Positions 36,373-44,747 of a DNA stretch of 64,000 bases are shown in pieces. The notes beneath the pieces were generated by a model. It ran no database searches. It was not told the DNA's origin and saw only the letters and a program-made list of their open reading frames with translations. The position numbers and the translations under genes are program-made. Each line of letters begins with the position of its first letter. Positions within the stretch are counted from its first letter, which is position 1. This stretch comes from Idiomarina fontislapidosi (GTDB lineage Bacteria; Pseudomonadota; Gammaproteobacteria; Enterobacterales; Alteromonadaceae), in NCBI RefSeq assembly GCF_003226255.1, contig NZ_QJST01000010.1:32421-96420 (forward strand). Reading direction: 5' to 3'.

Positions 36373-37464
36373 ATGCAGATATCTGATGCATTAAAATCTG
36401 AGTTTTCGAAACTGCAAATGACTGCTTCTAGCGTTATTCACCGCCATCAACAACCCTCACTCGGTGAGGAGCTGGAGCAGCTAAGCCAATACGCTGATGA
36501 GGCTGACACACGGGACAGCTACGGACGGGGTGGAGTCATCCGTGAGTTTGAACAACAAATCTGTGAGCTTTTTGATAAATCTGCTGCACTTTTTCTACCC
36601 ACAGGTACCCTCGCTCAATGCGCGGCGATGAAGTGCTACAGCGAAATCAGCGGTCGTAATACGATAGGACTGCACCCGACCTCTCATTTAGAGCTGCATG
36701 AACACGATGCGATACGTACGCTATGGGGGCTCTCTGTCACACCTATTGGCGAAGCAACACGCGTACTGACTGCCGTCGATGTCATCGCGCTCGATCCGAA
36801 TAAAACAGCTGCTATTATCGTCGAGACACCGATGCGTGAAATCGGCGGTGAAATGCCTTCGTGGGATGATCTGCTCGCTATGCGCGCCTGGTGCAGTCAA
36901 CACAATGTGCGGATGCATTTAGACGGTGCACGAATTTGGCAGGCAACCGAGTACTATCAACGTTCGTTGGCTGATATTGCGGCATTATTCGACAGTCTTT
37001 ATGTCAGCTTTTATAAAGATCTCGGTGGTATTTATGGCGCGGCTTTAATCGGCTCTGAAGATCTCATAACGGCTAGCCGAGTTTGGGCGCGACGAGCGGG
37101 CGGAAACCCCATCACCCTATATCCTTCAGCGCTTGCAGCTCGCTTAGGTGTGCAAACATACCTGCCTAAAATGCCTGAGTTCGTTGAATACACACAGCGT
37201 TTAACCGACTTACTCAGTGACGCTGGGTTTGAACTCATTCCCAAACAACCCAAAGCGGCTATGTTTCACATTCGGCTAAAAAGTAACCCCGCAGCGGTGA
37301 CCGAAAAAATTATTCACTATGGTCAACAAACGGGCGTAATTGTCTTGCCACTTCCACGCTCAGGAGATGCAGAGTCGGCGATTTGCGAGGTGTCTATAGG
37401 CACTCAGGCGCTTAAACAAGCACCTGAGTTTTGGGTTAAGCATTTAACAGCCAGTGGCTTATAA
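36373..37464 (+). CDS. Threonine aldolase-like PLP enzyme
   Basis: A 363-residue fold type I PLP enzyme of the beta-eliminating lyase/threonine aldolase family. Conserved blocks are YADEADTRDSYGRGGVIREF, ALFLPTGTLAQ, the cofactor-aspartate region HLDGARIWQA and the PLP-lysine region YVSFYKDLGGIYGAAL. In canonical low-specificity threonine aldolases the lysine block reads SFSKGLGAP, so this protein is a diverged branch and its substrate is uncertain. No strong ribosome binding site precedes its ATG; translation may couple to the zinc-ribbon gene upstream. Confidence 0.82.
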   Translation: MQISDALKSEFSKLQMTASSVIHRHQQPSLGEELEQLSQYADEADTRDSYGRGGVIREFEQQICELFDKSAALFLPTGTLAQCAAMKCYSEISGRNTIGLHPTSHLELHEHDAIRTLWGLSVTPIGEATRVLTAVDVIALDPNKTAAIIVETPMREIGGEMPSWDDLLAMRAWCSQHNVRMHLDGARIWQATEYYQRSLADIAALFDSLYVSFYKDLGGIYGAALIGSEDLITASRVWARRAGGNPITLYPSALAARLGVQTYLPKMPEFVEYTQRLTDLLSDAGFELIPKQPKAAMFHIRLKSNPAAVTEKIIHYGQQTGVIVLPLPRSGDAESAICEVSIGTQALKQAPEFWVKHLTASGL

Positions 37465-37469
37465 AGTGT

Positions 37470-37856
37470 TTACTCGTCGTGCTGCGACGTTGTGATGGTC
37501 TCGAGCGTGCGAAGGTAGTCTTTTGCGAATCCTTTTACGCGCGCTTCGTTCATCGCCTCTGAGCCTAAGTGAACTTGCTCGAGCGAATTGGCTGCGACGT
37601 CGAGTTCTTTACTCAATCGAGCGAGGGCGACTTCGAGGGTGTAAGTAATTTCATGAACTTTAGCAAGGTCTTCTGGCGTCATCTCACCTTCGGCTAACGA
37701 CTTTAACTTTGCGTTATATTCATGAATATTCGCAAGTGCTTGTTCTAAGTTCTCGGCGGGTTTAGGTTCAAAATGCTGATAACTTTGCTGTTGTGCTAAC
37801 GCAGTTCCAGTCATTAACAAGCTGCAAGCGGTCAACGTGTAAAATAATTTTCGCAT
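37470..37856 (-). CDS. Small periplasmic helical protein (DUF6746-like)
   Basis: A 128-residue protein with a signal peptide ending TGTALAQ and a mature part that is almost wholly helical and acidic (PAENLEQALANIHEYNAKL, LAKVHEITYTLEVALARL). This organisation fits, from memory, a family labelled DUF6746; function is unknown. It has no metal ligands or catalytic-looking residues. It is convergent with the threonine-aldolase-like gene and divergent from the receptor-channel gene. Confidence 0.7.
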   Translation of the reverse strand: MRKLFYTLTACSLLMTGTALAQQQSYQHFEPKPAENLEQALANIHEYNAKLKSLAEGEMTPEDLAKVHEITYTLEVALARLSKELDVAANSLEQVHLGSEAMNEARVKGFAKDYLRTLETITTSQHDE

Positions 37857-37973
37857 GGCGCGTTTCCTTTACTATTTTTCTAAAGTATTCAAATAAACAA
37901 TCGATGTGACATCATTTTATGTAATCATACCCGTTAATCGCTAAATTGTGTCACTAAACATAGGTACGTTCAC

Positions 37974-39050
37974 ATGCGTCATTTTGTTTTCGCGTTTATC
38001 GCCGTGCTCATATCCTCATCCGCATTCGCACAGCAGGAAACCAATTTAGAGTCCGAACAACCACTCAAAGTCGCTGTGCGCGTCAATGCGCCTTTTGTCA
38101 TCGAGCATGGTAACCAGCAATATAAAGGGCTGGCGGTCCAGCTATGGCAGGACATCGCAGATCGGTTAAACGTCACCTATGAGCTGCACCCATTACCATT
38201 AGAAGAGGTTATTACCGGTGTCGAGCGCGGAGACTATGATTTAGGTCTGGGTGCATTAACCATTACATCTGCTCGCGAGTCACGCTTAGACTTCAGCCAG
38301 CCATTTATCAACGGTGGGTTAGCCATTGCTGTCCCCGTCAATAACGAATCCACCTGGTGGGCGATGACCAAACGCTTTGTCTCGTTTGATTTTCTCTACA
38401 TCATAATGATTCTGTCGTTGGTATTATTTATAGCGGGCGCGCTGGTTTGGTACTTCGAACGCAAAGAAAACCCCGATGAGTTCTCCGAGCAGCCACTCAA
38501 AGGACTGGGCGCTGGCTTTTGGTGGGCCGCTGTCACGATGACGACCGTTGGTTACGGTGATAAGTCACCCCGCAGTCTTGGTGGTCGCGCCGTCAGCCTG
38601 ATTTGGATGTTTACCTGTGTCATTATTATTTCAAGCTTCACGGCAAGCATTGCCTCGTCACTGACAGTCTCCAAGTTTCAATCTAAAGTATCGAGCGTTG
38701 AGGATCTTGGCAACGCACGCGTTGCAACCATTGGTGTGTCAGCAACCGCACGGTGGTTAGACGATAAAAACATCGGCTATGAGTCGGTAACTGACTTAAA
38801 TACCGCACTTGCGAAGTTAAACCGCGGTCAACTCGATGCCGTGGTTTATGATGAACCCATTATTCGGTATCAAATTCGCACACAGTCATATAATAACGTA
38901 CGTGTATTACCCGACCGCGTGCTTTCTCAAGATTATGGGTTCGTTTTGCCGCAAGGCAGTGCATTGCGCGAATCCATCAACCGCGAGCTGTTAGCTATTA
39001 TTCAGACAGAGACGTGGCGACAAGAGCTAAACCGGTACCTCGGTCAATAA
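37974..39050 (+). CDS. GluR0-like ligand-gated potassium channel
   Basis: A 358-residue prokaryotic ionotropic glutamate receptor homologue. Order: signal peptide (1-20, ending SSAFAQ); first lobe of a solute-binding domain (about 25-125, with the amino-acid carboxylate-binding arginine in TSARESRLDFSQPF); a membrane helix (LYIIMILSLVLFIAGALVWYF); a pore loop with the potassium filter TMTTVGYGDKSP; a second membrane helix ending FTASIASSLTV, like the SYTANLAAF gating motif of animal receptors; and the second lobe to the end. It should form a tetrameric amino-acid-gated potassium channel in the inner membrane. It lies 19 bases before an ABC exporter gene. Confidence 0.88.
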   Translation: MRHFVFAFIAVLISSSAFAQQETNLESEQPLKVAVRVNAPFVIEHGNQQYKGLAVQLWQDIADRLNVTYELHPLPLEEVITGVERGDYDLGLGALTITSARESRLDFSQPFINGGLAIAVPVNNESTWWAMTKRFVSFDFLYIIMILSLVLFIAGALVWYFERKENPDEFSEQPLKGLGAGFWWAAVTMTTVGYGDKSPRSLGGRAVSLIWMFTCVIIISSFTASIASSLTVSKFQSKVSSVEDLGNARVATIGVSATARWLDDKNIGYESVTDLNTALAKLNRGQLDAVVYDEPIIRYQIRTQSYNNVRVLPDRVLSQDYGFVLPQGSALRESINRELLAIIQTETWRQELNRYLGQ

Positions 39051-39069
39051 TCACCCTGGAGTTCAATCG

Positions 39070-40926
39070 ATGTTGTTTAAATGGTTTGAAAGTCGTATCA
39101 ACCCGTTTCCCGAGGAAGAGCCCACTCAGCCGCCTAAGGGGTTCTTTGCATTTTGCTGGCATTTTACCAAGGGTTCGAGCCCTTACTTAATAATGACTGC
39201 ATTGTTTATGGCGGGCATCGCGGTTGCGGAAGTCTGGCTGTTTGGCTTTTTAGGACAAATAGTCGATTGGTTGTCACAGCAAAACCGCGAGACCATTTTT
39301 CAAGATCAATTTGTCCCTCTGGTGTGGATGAGTGCTCTGGTGCTGATCGGCCTACCGCTGCTGGTTTGGGTACACTCGATGCTAACTCACCAAACGCTGC
39401 TGGGTAACTTTCCCATGCGAATCCGTTGGCAAGGGCATCGCTATCTGATGAAGCAGTCGATGAGCTATTACCAAGACGAGTTCGCTGGTCGGGTAGCCAC
39501 TAAACTCATGCAAACATCGCTTGCGGTAAGGCAGTGCATCATGTCGTTTATTGAGATCATCAACTACGTCGTGGTGTACTTTATTGGCATGTTCGTCATT
39601 ATTGGTTCCGCTGATTGGCGTCTGATGCTGCCGTTAGCTATTTGGCTCGTACTGTACGCGATTCTTTTGCGCTACTACGTACCTAAACTAGGCCAAGTCT
39701 CTGCCTTGCAGGCCGACGCACGGTCTGTCATGACAGGACGCATTGTTGATTCCTACACCAATATTCAAACAGTAAAGTTATTTTCCCATGCTCAGCGTGA
39801 AGCCAGTTTCGCCAAAGAGGGTATGAGTGAATTTCTTACAACCGTGCATGCGCAAATGCGCCTCGTCACTCAGCTCTATGGCTTTTTATACTTCATTAAC
39901 TGTGGCCTGCTTTTTGGTTCTGCCGCCACCGCAATTGTACTTTGGCAGGGCGATTGGGTTTCTCTAGGCGCAGTCGCTGTAGTGATCGGCTTAGTGTTAC
40001 GTCTGTTTGGTATGTCGCAAATGGTGATGTGGCAGCTTTCTACATTGTTCGAGAGTATTGGTACCGTACAAGATGGTATAGGCTCACTCGCAGTACCACA
40101 GCGCATCGTCGATACCCCTGATGCGCAGCCGCTTAAGGTGCCTCACGGAAACATTCGGTTTAATCACGTCAGTTTTCATTACGGCAAGGGCTCAGGCGTG
40201 ATGGAAGATTTTAACTTAACTATCCAGCCGGGCGAAAAAATCGGTGTTGTGGGCCGTTCAGGTGCGGGCAAATCAACTCTCGTAAATTTACTGCTTCGTT
40301 TCTACGATGTTGAAAAAGGTGCCATTACCATTGATGGTCAAAATATCAGCCAAGTGCAACAAGATACATTGCGTGCCAATATCGGCATGGTGACTCAGGA
40401 CACTTCGTTACTGCATCGCTCGGTGCGCGACAACATCCTGTATGGTCGCCCCGATGCAACAGAGGAAGAATTGTTGCTCGCGGTTAAACGCGCCCATTGC
40501 CATGAGTTTATCGAGCAACTCGAGGATTCTAAAGGACGGCGCGGCTTAGATGCACATGTCGGTGAACGCGGCGTTAAGCTGTCAGGTGGTCAACGCCAAC
40601 GCATCGCTATCGCGCGAGTGATGCTGAAAGATGCACCACTGCTTATCCTTGATGAGGCGACCTCCGCTTTAGATTCTGAGGTCGAGAATGCCATCCAGGA
40701 CAACTTGTATCAGTTGATGCAAGGTAAGACAGTGATAGCCATTGCTCACCGCTTATCCACTATCGCTGCCATGGATAAGCTGATCGTAATGGATAAAGGG
40801 CGCATCATTGAGCAAGGAAGTCACGACGAACTGCTTGAGCAAGAGGGTCTCTACGCTAAACTCTGGCGTCATCAGTCGGGTGGGTTTCTACCGGAGACGT
40901 TGGAGGAAGAGGCCAGTCAATATTAA
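39070..40926 (+). CDS. ABC transporter, fused permease-ATPase (MsbA/MDR type)
   Basis: A 618-residue half-transporter: an exporter-type membrane domain of six helices (about 35-330) fused to an ATPase domain (about 355-600). ATPase motifs are Walker A VGRSGAGKSTLVN, signature LSGGQRQR, Walker B LLILDEATSALD and switch histidine IAHRLST. It would act as a homodimer exporting an unknown lipid or drug. It has extra N-terminal residues (MLFKWFESRINPFPEEEP) before the first helix. Its last 71 bases overlap the 3' end of the convergent EAL gene. Confidence 0.92.
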   Translation: MLFKWFESRINPFPEEEPTQPPKGFFAFCWHFTKGSSPYLIMTALFMAGIAVAEVWLFGFLGQIVDWLSQQNRETIFQDQFVPLVWMSALVLIGLPLLVWVHSMLTHQTLLGNFPMRIRWQGHRYLMKQSMSYYQDEFAGRVATKLMQTSLAVRQCIMSFIEIINYVVVYFIGMFVIIGSADWRLMLPLAIWLVLYAILLRYYVPKLGQVSALQADARSVMTGRIVDSYTNIQTVKLFSHAQREASFAKEGMSEFLTTVHAQMRLVTQLYGFLYFINCGLLFGSAATAIVLWQGDWVSLGAVAVVIGLVLRLFGMSQMVMWQLSTLFESIGTVQDGIGSLAVPQRIVDTPDAQPLKVPHGNIRFNHVSFHYGKGSGVMEDFNLTIQPGEKIGVVGRSGAGKSTLVNLLLRFYDVEKGAITIDGQNISQVQQDTLRANIGMVTQDTSLLHRSVRDNILYGRPDATEEELLLAVKRAHCHEFIEQLEDSKGRRGLDAHVGERGVKLSGGQRQRIAIARVMLKDAPLLILDEATSALDSEVENAIQDNLYQLMQGKTVIAIAHRLSTIAAMDKLIVMDKGRIIEQGSHDELLEQEGLYAKLWRHQSGGFLPETLEEEASQY

Positions 40927-42085
40927 AAGCGCGCTCAATGGGTTGCGGCTTAGCAAAGCGAAAGCCTTGCATTATGCCGCAGCCCATATCATCGACTAGC
41001 TGCTGTTCTGCTTCGGTTTCTACACCCTCAGCAACAACCTGCATATTAAGCTCATTAGCGAGCTGCATCGACGATCGAATGACCGCTTTGGCAGAGTTGT
41101 CATTAACCGCATCTTGAACAAACGAACGGTCTAATTTGAGCTCTTCGAACGGTGTATGTTTTAGCCGATAAAGCGACGAATACCCCGTACCAAAGTCATC
41201 AATTGATAACCTAAAACCTGCTAGGTGCAGACGCGCTAACGCTTCTAAAACATTAATGCGATCATTGGCGAGCCGCGATTCGGTAACCTCAATCACGATG
41301 CGAGACGGAGAGACATTGTACTCACGTAGCAAATCGATAAGCATATCGGGCAGATGACGGTCACTCAGGGTATCGATACTAAAGTTCACGGCAACCGTGA
41401 CTTTTTCATCAAACGCTTGAAACTGGTTAAAGTCGCTCAACACCGCTTTGAGAAAGGCTAAACTCAACTCACTGATAATGCCAAATCGCTCAGCGACCGG
41501 AATAAAGGTTGCAGGAGATAAGATTTTATCGGTTTTCTTATCATGCCAACGCGCGAGTGATTCGAATCCAATCACTCGGCTATCTTTGATATCCACTTTC
41601 GGTTGATAGTAAGGCACCAACGCACCCGTTCGAATACCCTTAATAATTTGATTCGCGGATAACGAGTAAATCGAATGCGGTTGTTGCTTGGCTTCATTGA
41701 TAGGACGCGCCATTAACATGCGTACGACTTGATTCGGTGTGACGGGCTTTGTCATTCCGCCTAACACTGAATAACCCAGCGAACGAGCAAGCTGCTGAAC
41801 CACATCCAACACACGGCTGTCGTTGCCGCTGATGAATCCAATATCACCCTCATAATGGGTTTCGGTTAAGAAGCGAACAAACTGCAAGCCATCCATATCA
41901 GACAGACGCAAGTCACATAGAATTAAGTCAGGATGTTGTTTATGCTCAACCTCATGTAACACATCAAAGCCGCTTTCAAAGCGTGTGACTTGAGTTATAC
42001 CTTGCTTCACTAAGATTTTAGAAAGGTGTTCCGCGGTAACCGCATCATCCTCAAGAATTAATACATGCTCATAGTTTGAGTTCAT
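40856..42085 (-). CDS. Response regulator with EAL phosphodiesterase domain
   Basis: A 409-residue receiver-EAL protein predicted to cleave cyclic di-GMP. The receiver has LEDD (11-14), phospho-acceptor Asp58 in LCDLRL and lysine in GGMTKPV. The EAL domain starts at about 150: FESLARW (EAL as ESL, 175-177), VAVNFSIDTL, EVTESRL, SIDDFGTGYSSL, LKLDRSFV and VAEGVET. All metal and catalytic residues appear kept. No histidine kinase gene is adjacent. The C-terminal tail, non-conserved, overlaps the ABC transporter gene on the other strand. Confidence 0.93.
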   Translation of the reverse strand: MNSNYEHVLILEDDAVTAEHLSKILVKQGITQVTRFESGFDVLHEVEHKQHPDLILCDLRLSDMDGLQFVRFLTETHYEGDIGFISGNDSRVLDVVQQLARSLGYSVLGGMTKPVTPNQVVRMLMARPINEAKQQPHSIYSLSANQIIKGIRTGALVPYYQPKVDIKDSRVIGFESLARWHDKKTDKILSPATFIPVAERFGIISELSLAFLKAVLSDFNQFQAFDEKVTVAVNFSIDTLSDRHLPDMLIDLLREYNVSPSRIVIEVTESRLANDRINVLEALARLHLAGFRLSIDDFGTGYSSLYRLKHTPFEELKLDRSFVQDAVNDNSAKAVIRSSMQLANELNMQVVAEGVETEAEQQLVDDMGCGIMQGFRFAKPQPIERAFNIDWPLPPTSPVETHPTDDARV

Positions 42086-42182
42086 TTTTGCAGGTCTCGC
42101 GGCTCTGTAAATTGACGTTACTGATTAATATCGTCTTTAGTTTTACAGTGATCGTTCAAAAACGGATTAACAAACCTGTCAT

Positions 42183-42986
42183 TTAATGTGATTTAGCCGT
42201 CTCGACCTTAGCAAATTGTACCTCGAGATCGAGTAAACGCTGCTTGCTACGTAAACTCAGATCCGTAATAAATTTAAACTGTTGGCGCGGATCAACAGGG
42301 TACGCTTTTAACCGATAACGCGTTCCCCACGTCTCTTCGTTTACCGTAACCACAACAGGCTTATGAATTTGCAGGTAGGGGCTGGTAAATGCTACTTGCT
42401 CAAGCGCCTCCTTCACCAACAAACCATTCGATTCTGGCGTTAAGAAAAACTCAGCAACACACATCAGTGAAGGTCCACCGTTATTAGCGTTGAGCACCGC
42501 ATTTTGCCAAATTTTCTCGTGCGGCATTGCCACCACAGTATCGTCAGGGGTAACCAGTTCAACCGTTCGTAAGCCAATATGCGCGACCTCACCGTAAATA
42601 CCATCAATAGTGACCCAGTCGCCCGGGCGGTAGGGCATTTCGTGAATTGCCACGATCCCTGCTATCAAGCTCGAAACATAATCTTTAATAGCAAAGCCGA
42701 TGGCTAAGCCCAATGCCCCTAGTGCTGCGACCATATTTTGTAATGTAGGCTCGATAAAAATAGGCACTATCATTACTAGCGCGATGACGACAACGATGAG
42801 TCGAATTAACGGAATGAGTGCCAGCGTATATAGACGCTTCTTACTGTGGAATAGGTTCGCCAAGCGCGGCAATAATCGTTGGCTTAAAAACACAATTAAC
42901 CATGCGACCAACACGATAGCCACAACCTCAACGATCGCACTTGAGTCAACCGTCTTAAACAAATCCCTGATTTTTTCTGTGTCCAT
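42183..42986 (-). CDS. Small MscS-family mechanosensitive channel
   Basis: A 267-residue homologue of MscS, which opens under membrane tension to release solutes on hypo-osmotic shock. Three hydrophobic segments (about 16-36, 52-76 and 82-108) end in the pore-lining Gly/Ala-rich helix LGALGLAIGFAIKDYVSS. The beta domain MPYRPGDWVTIDGIYGEVAHIGLRT follows, then the alpha/beta C-terminal domain. Length matches E. coli MscS (286). It starts 12 bases after the end of the unrecognised gene upstream, so the two are probably co-transcribed. Confidence 0.92.
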   Translation of the reverse strand: MDTEKIRDLFKTVDSSAIVEVVAIVLVAWLIVFLSQRLLPRLANLFHSKKRLYTLALIPLIRLIVVVIALVMIVPIFIEPTLQNMVAALGALGLAIGFAIKDYVSSLIAGIVAIHEMPYRPGDWVTIDGIYGEVAHIGLRTVELVTPDDTVVAMPHEKIWQNAVLNANNGGPSLMCVAEFFLTPESNGLLVKEALEQVAFTSPYLQIHKPVVVTVNEETWGTRYRLKAYPVDPRQQFKFITDLSLRSKQRLLDLEVQFAKVETAKSH

Positions 42987-42998
42987 AAAATCCTGCCC

Positions 42999-44012
42999 TT
43001 AACACGGCGTCCAATTAAAATCGCGTTGTGCCAAAAACTGTTTAGCCGCTGGGTAGCCCAGCTCAGTCACCTTCCAACAGTCATCCTGATAACTCACGAT
43101 TCCGTGACTCCGCAGCAAGTTTAAGCAATGCTCGATGAGGTTGGGCGCCACGCTCTTGAGTACTTCAGTCAATAAAAACGTGCTAAGTCCGCCGTGTAGC
43201 AATAACGCATACAACACAAAAGTCGAAATCTCACCATGAACAGTGGGGACTCGCGGTATTTCTAAAACAATTTCTGTCTCGTCAGCAGAGACTGGAAACG
43301 CATTTCGGTACGCTGCGGCAACGCCCGGATTACCCTCGCTAACGGCGAGTAATCGCTTAGCATGTGCACGACTGACCGCAAGCTGACTGGTCACCAAGTG
43401 GTCTGTATCAAAGGGCCGCAATGTAAATGCTTGCCTATTCAGACCGCCATGTGTCTTCTCTAGGTAGTAGTAAAGCCAGCTTCCACACACGACTAGGCCC
43501 GGAGCATCCGCTGCATGTAAGGTGGTTTTTAAAAATGACTGCAACCAACGCATGCCCAACGGATGGCGAATAAACCCACGTGATAAATCCGTCATTATCC
43601 AAGGTTCTGATGGTAGGTGTACCTCGTCTACGGGCTGTGAAGTCAACAGCTGATCACGCTGCGGCACTGTCAATTGTTGCCATGAATTACGCTTTGTCCA
43701 TTCATCCACCGCGTTCCAAGCCGGCGAGTTGGGTGGTAATACTAGCCACGTGATGCGCACGTCGTTCTGACGCTGGGTGTCGAGTAACGTGTCGAGCGCA
43801 CCGAGTAAAGGATCGTACGCAAACTCAAACTCCGCTTGCACGGGCTCACTCTCTGTTGAACTGGAGGATGAAACATCGACTCGGTTGGGCTTCAGTGTCT
43901 GTAGCGTTTTCTGCCACCACCGCTGCGCCAACATGGTGGTTGGCACACTGGGTGTTTCGTAATCCGTCAATTCAATCCATTGCCAAAGCGTGTCGTCCAC
44001 AGCAGTACCCAT
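42999..44012 (-). CDS. Unrecognised 337-residue cytoplasmic protein
   Basis: No signal peptide or membrane helix. I do not recognise the family. The middle carries ITWLVLPPNSPAWNAVDEW and GLVVCGSWLYYYLEKTHGG, which look like strand ends of an alpha/beta fold. The piece SEGNPGVAAAYRNAF (about residues 230-245) resembles the GGNPGVA sensor-2 region of some AAA ATPases. The C-terminal 90 residues look like a winged helix (LNLLRSHGIVSYQDDCWKVT). A Walker A motif is not visible, so it may be a degenerate ATPase-regulator. It is followed by mscS on the same strand and is divergent from the heat-shock gene, so osmotic or heat stress is a contextual guess. Confidence 0.6.
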   Translation of the reverse strand: MGTAVDDTLWQWIELTDYETPSVPTTMLAQRWWQKTLQTLKPNRVDVSSSSSTESEPVQAEFEFAYDPLLGALDTLLDTQRQNDVRITWLVLPPNSPAWNAVDEWTKRNSWQQLTVPQRDQLLTSQPVDEVHLPSEPWIMTDLSRGFIRHPLGMRWLQSFLKTTLHAADAPGLVVCGSWLYYYLEKTHGGLNRQAFTLRPFDTDHLVTSQLAVSRAHAKRLLAVSEGNPGVAAAYRNAFPVSADETEIVLEIPRVPTVHGEISTFVLYALLLHGGLSTFLLTEVLKSVAPNLIEHCLNLLRSHGIVSYQDDCWKVTELGYPAAKQFLAQRDFNWTPC

Positions 44013-44074
44013 TGATTCATCCTATGTTCATTTAAAAGGGTTGCTTACTAAGATGCAATTTTTTTCTTTGAACA

Positions 44075-44102
44075 CTTGAATTGAATATTGTCAGTCCCTA
44101 TT
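44075..44102 (+). promoter_or_regulatory. Sigma32 (heat-shock) promoter candidate for the hsp20 gene
   Basis: CTTGAAT (44075-44081) and TCCCTATT (44095-44102) are 13 bases apart, close to the E. coli sigma32 consensus CTTGAAA and CCCCATNT with the usual spacing. Transcription would begin near 44108-44110, giving about 100 bases of leader, which contains the three hairpins described separately. Confidence 0.65.
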
Positions 44103-44112
44103 AAAGAGTTAA

Positions 44113-44211
44113 GGGTGAGGTCTCAGCGAGAGTCACCCTAAGTAAAGGCGACAATGATTTGTGCCTTTTTAATCGAAAATTAAACAGTTATTGCTTCTAA
44201 GGAGAATGACT
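44113..44211 (+). promoter_or_regulatory. ROSE-like RNA thermometer, three hairpins
   Basis: Hairpin 1: GGGTGA (44113-44118)/TCACCC (44133-44138) with inner TCTC/GAGA. Hairpin 2: AAAGGC (44144-44149)/GCCTTT (44163-44168) with inner ACAA/TTGT. Hairpin 3 covers the ribosome binding site: TTGCT (44191-44195) faces AGGAG (44200-44204), closed by AGTTA/TGACT after a two-base bulge. The TTGCT-opposite-AGGAG pairing, including a G-G contact, is the hallmark of ROSE thermometers found before ibpA-type genes. Heat would melt hairpin 3 and free translation at 44212. Confidence 0.65.
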
Positions 44212-44676
44212 ATGGCTACTATAGATTTAAGTCCTCTGTATCGCAGCAGTGTAGGTTTTGATCGCATGGCATCATTACTTGACGCAGCACTTCGTTCAGA
44301 CACCAGCGCAAGCGGCTACCCTCCCTACAACATTGAGCGTGTAGCGGATAACCAATACGCGATTACTATCGCTGTCGCAGGCTTTGAAGACGATGACCTA
44401 GAAATCGAAGTCGAAAACGGTGTATTACGTGTCACAGGCAAGAAAGCAGAAGAAAACGAGCAACGTGAGTATCTGCATCGCGGCATTGCCAACCGAGCAT
44501 TCGAACGCAAATTTAGTCTGGCTGAACACGTAGAGGTAACAGGTGCAGCGCTTAAAAATGGTTTACTCACCATTGGCTTGGTAAAACGTATTCCAGAAGC
44601 GATGAAACCTAAACGCATCGATATTGGTAGTTCGCCAAAAGAACTACTTGAGAATCGAGTCAAAAGCGAAAGCTAA
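44212..44676 (+). CDS. ibpA: Small heat-shock protein, IbpA/Hsp20 type
   Basis: Holdase chaperone that binds unfolding proteins in large oligomers and hands them to DnaK/ClpB. The 154-residue protein begins MATIDLSPLYRSSVGFDRM, as in IbpA, and the start ATG has GGAG seven bases upstream; two earlier in-frame ATGs lack that spacing. The alpha-crystallin domain runs from about 33 to 130 (YNIERVADNQYAITIAVAGF, VLRVTGKK, FERKFSLAEHV). The C-terminal tail holds KRIDIG. Expression is predicted to rise on heat by a sigma32-type promoter and an RNA thermometer. Confidence 0.94.
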   Translation: MATIDLSPLYRSSVGFDRMASLLDAALRSDTSASGYPPYNIERVADNQYAITIAVAGFEDDDLEIEVENGVLRVTGKKAEENEQREYLHRGIANRAFERKFSLAEHVEVTGAALKNGLLTIGLVKRIPEAMKPKRIDIGSSPKELLENRVKSES

Positions 44677-44718
44677 TCTATTTTGTTTTCCCTGGGCAAA
44701 ATAACATTAGTTGAGCAG

Positions 44719-44745
44719 AGGGCAGCATATCGCTGCCCTTCTTTA
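44719..44745 (+). terminator. Intrinsic terminator after hsp20
   Basis: AGGGCAGC (44719-44726) and GCTGCCCT (44732-44739) form an eight-pair GC-rich stem with a five-base loop, followed by TCTTTAT. It lies 43 bases after the hsp20 stop and just before the end of the convergent 7TM gene. Confidence 0.8.
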
Positions 44746-44747
44746 TA

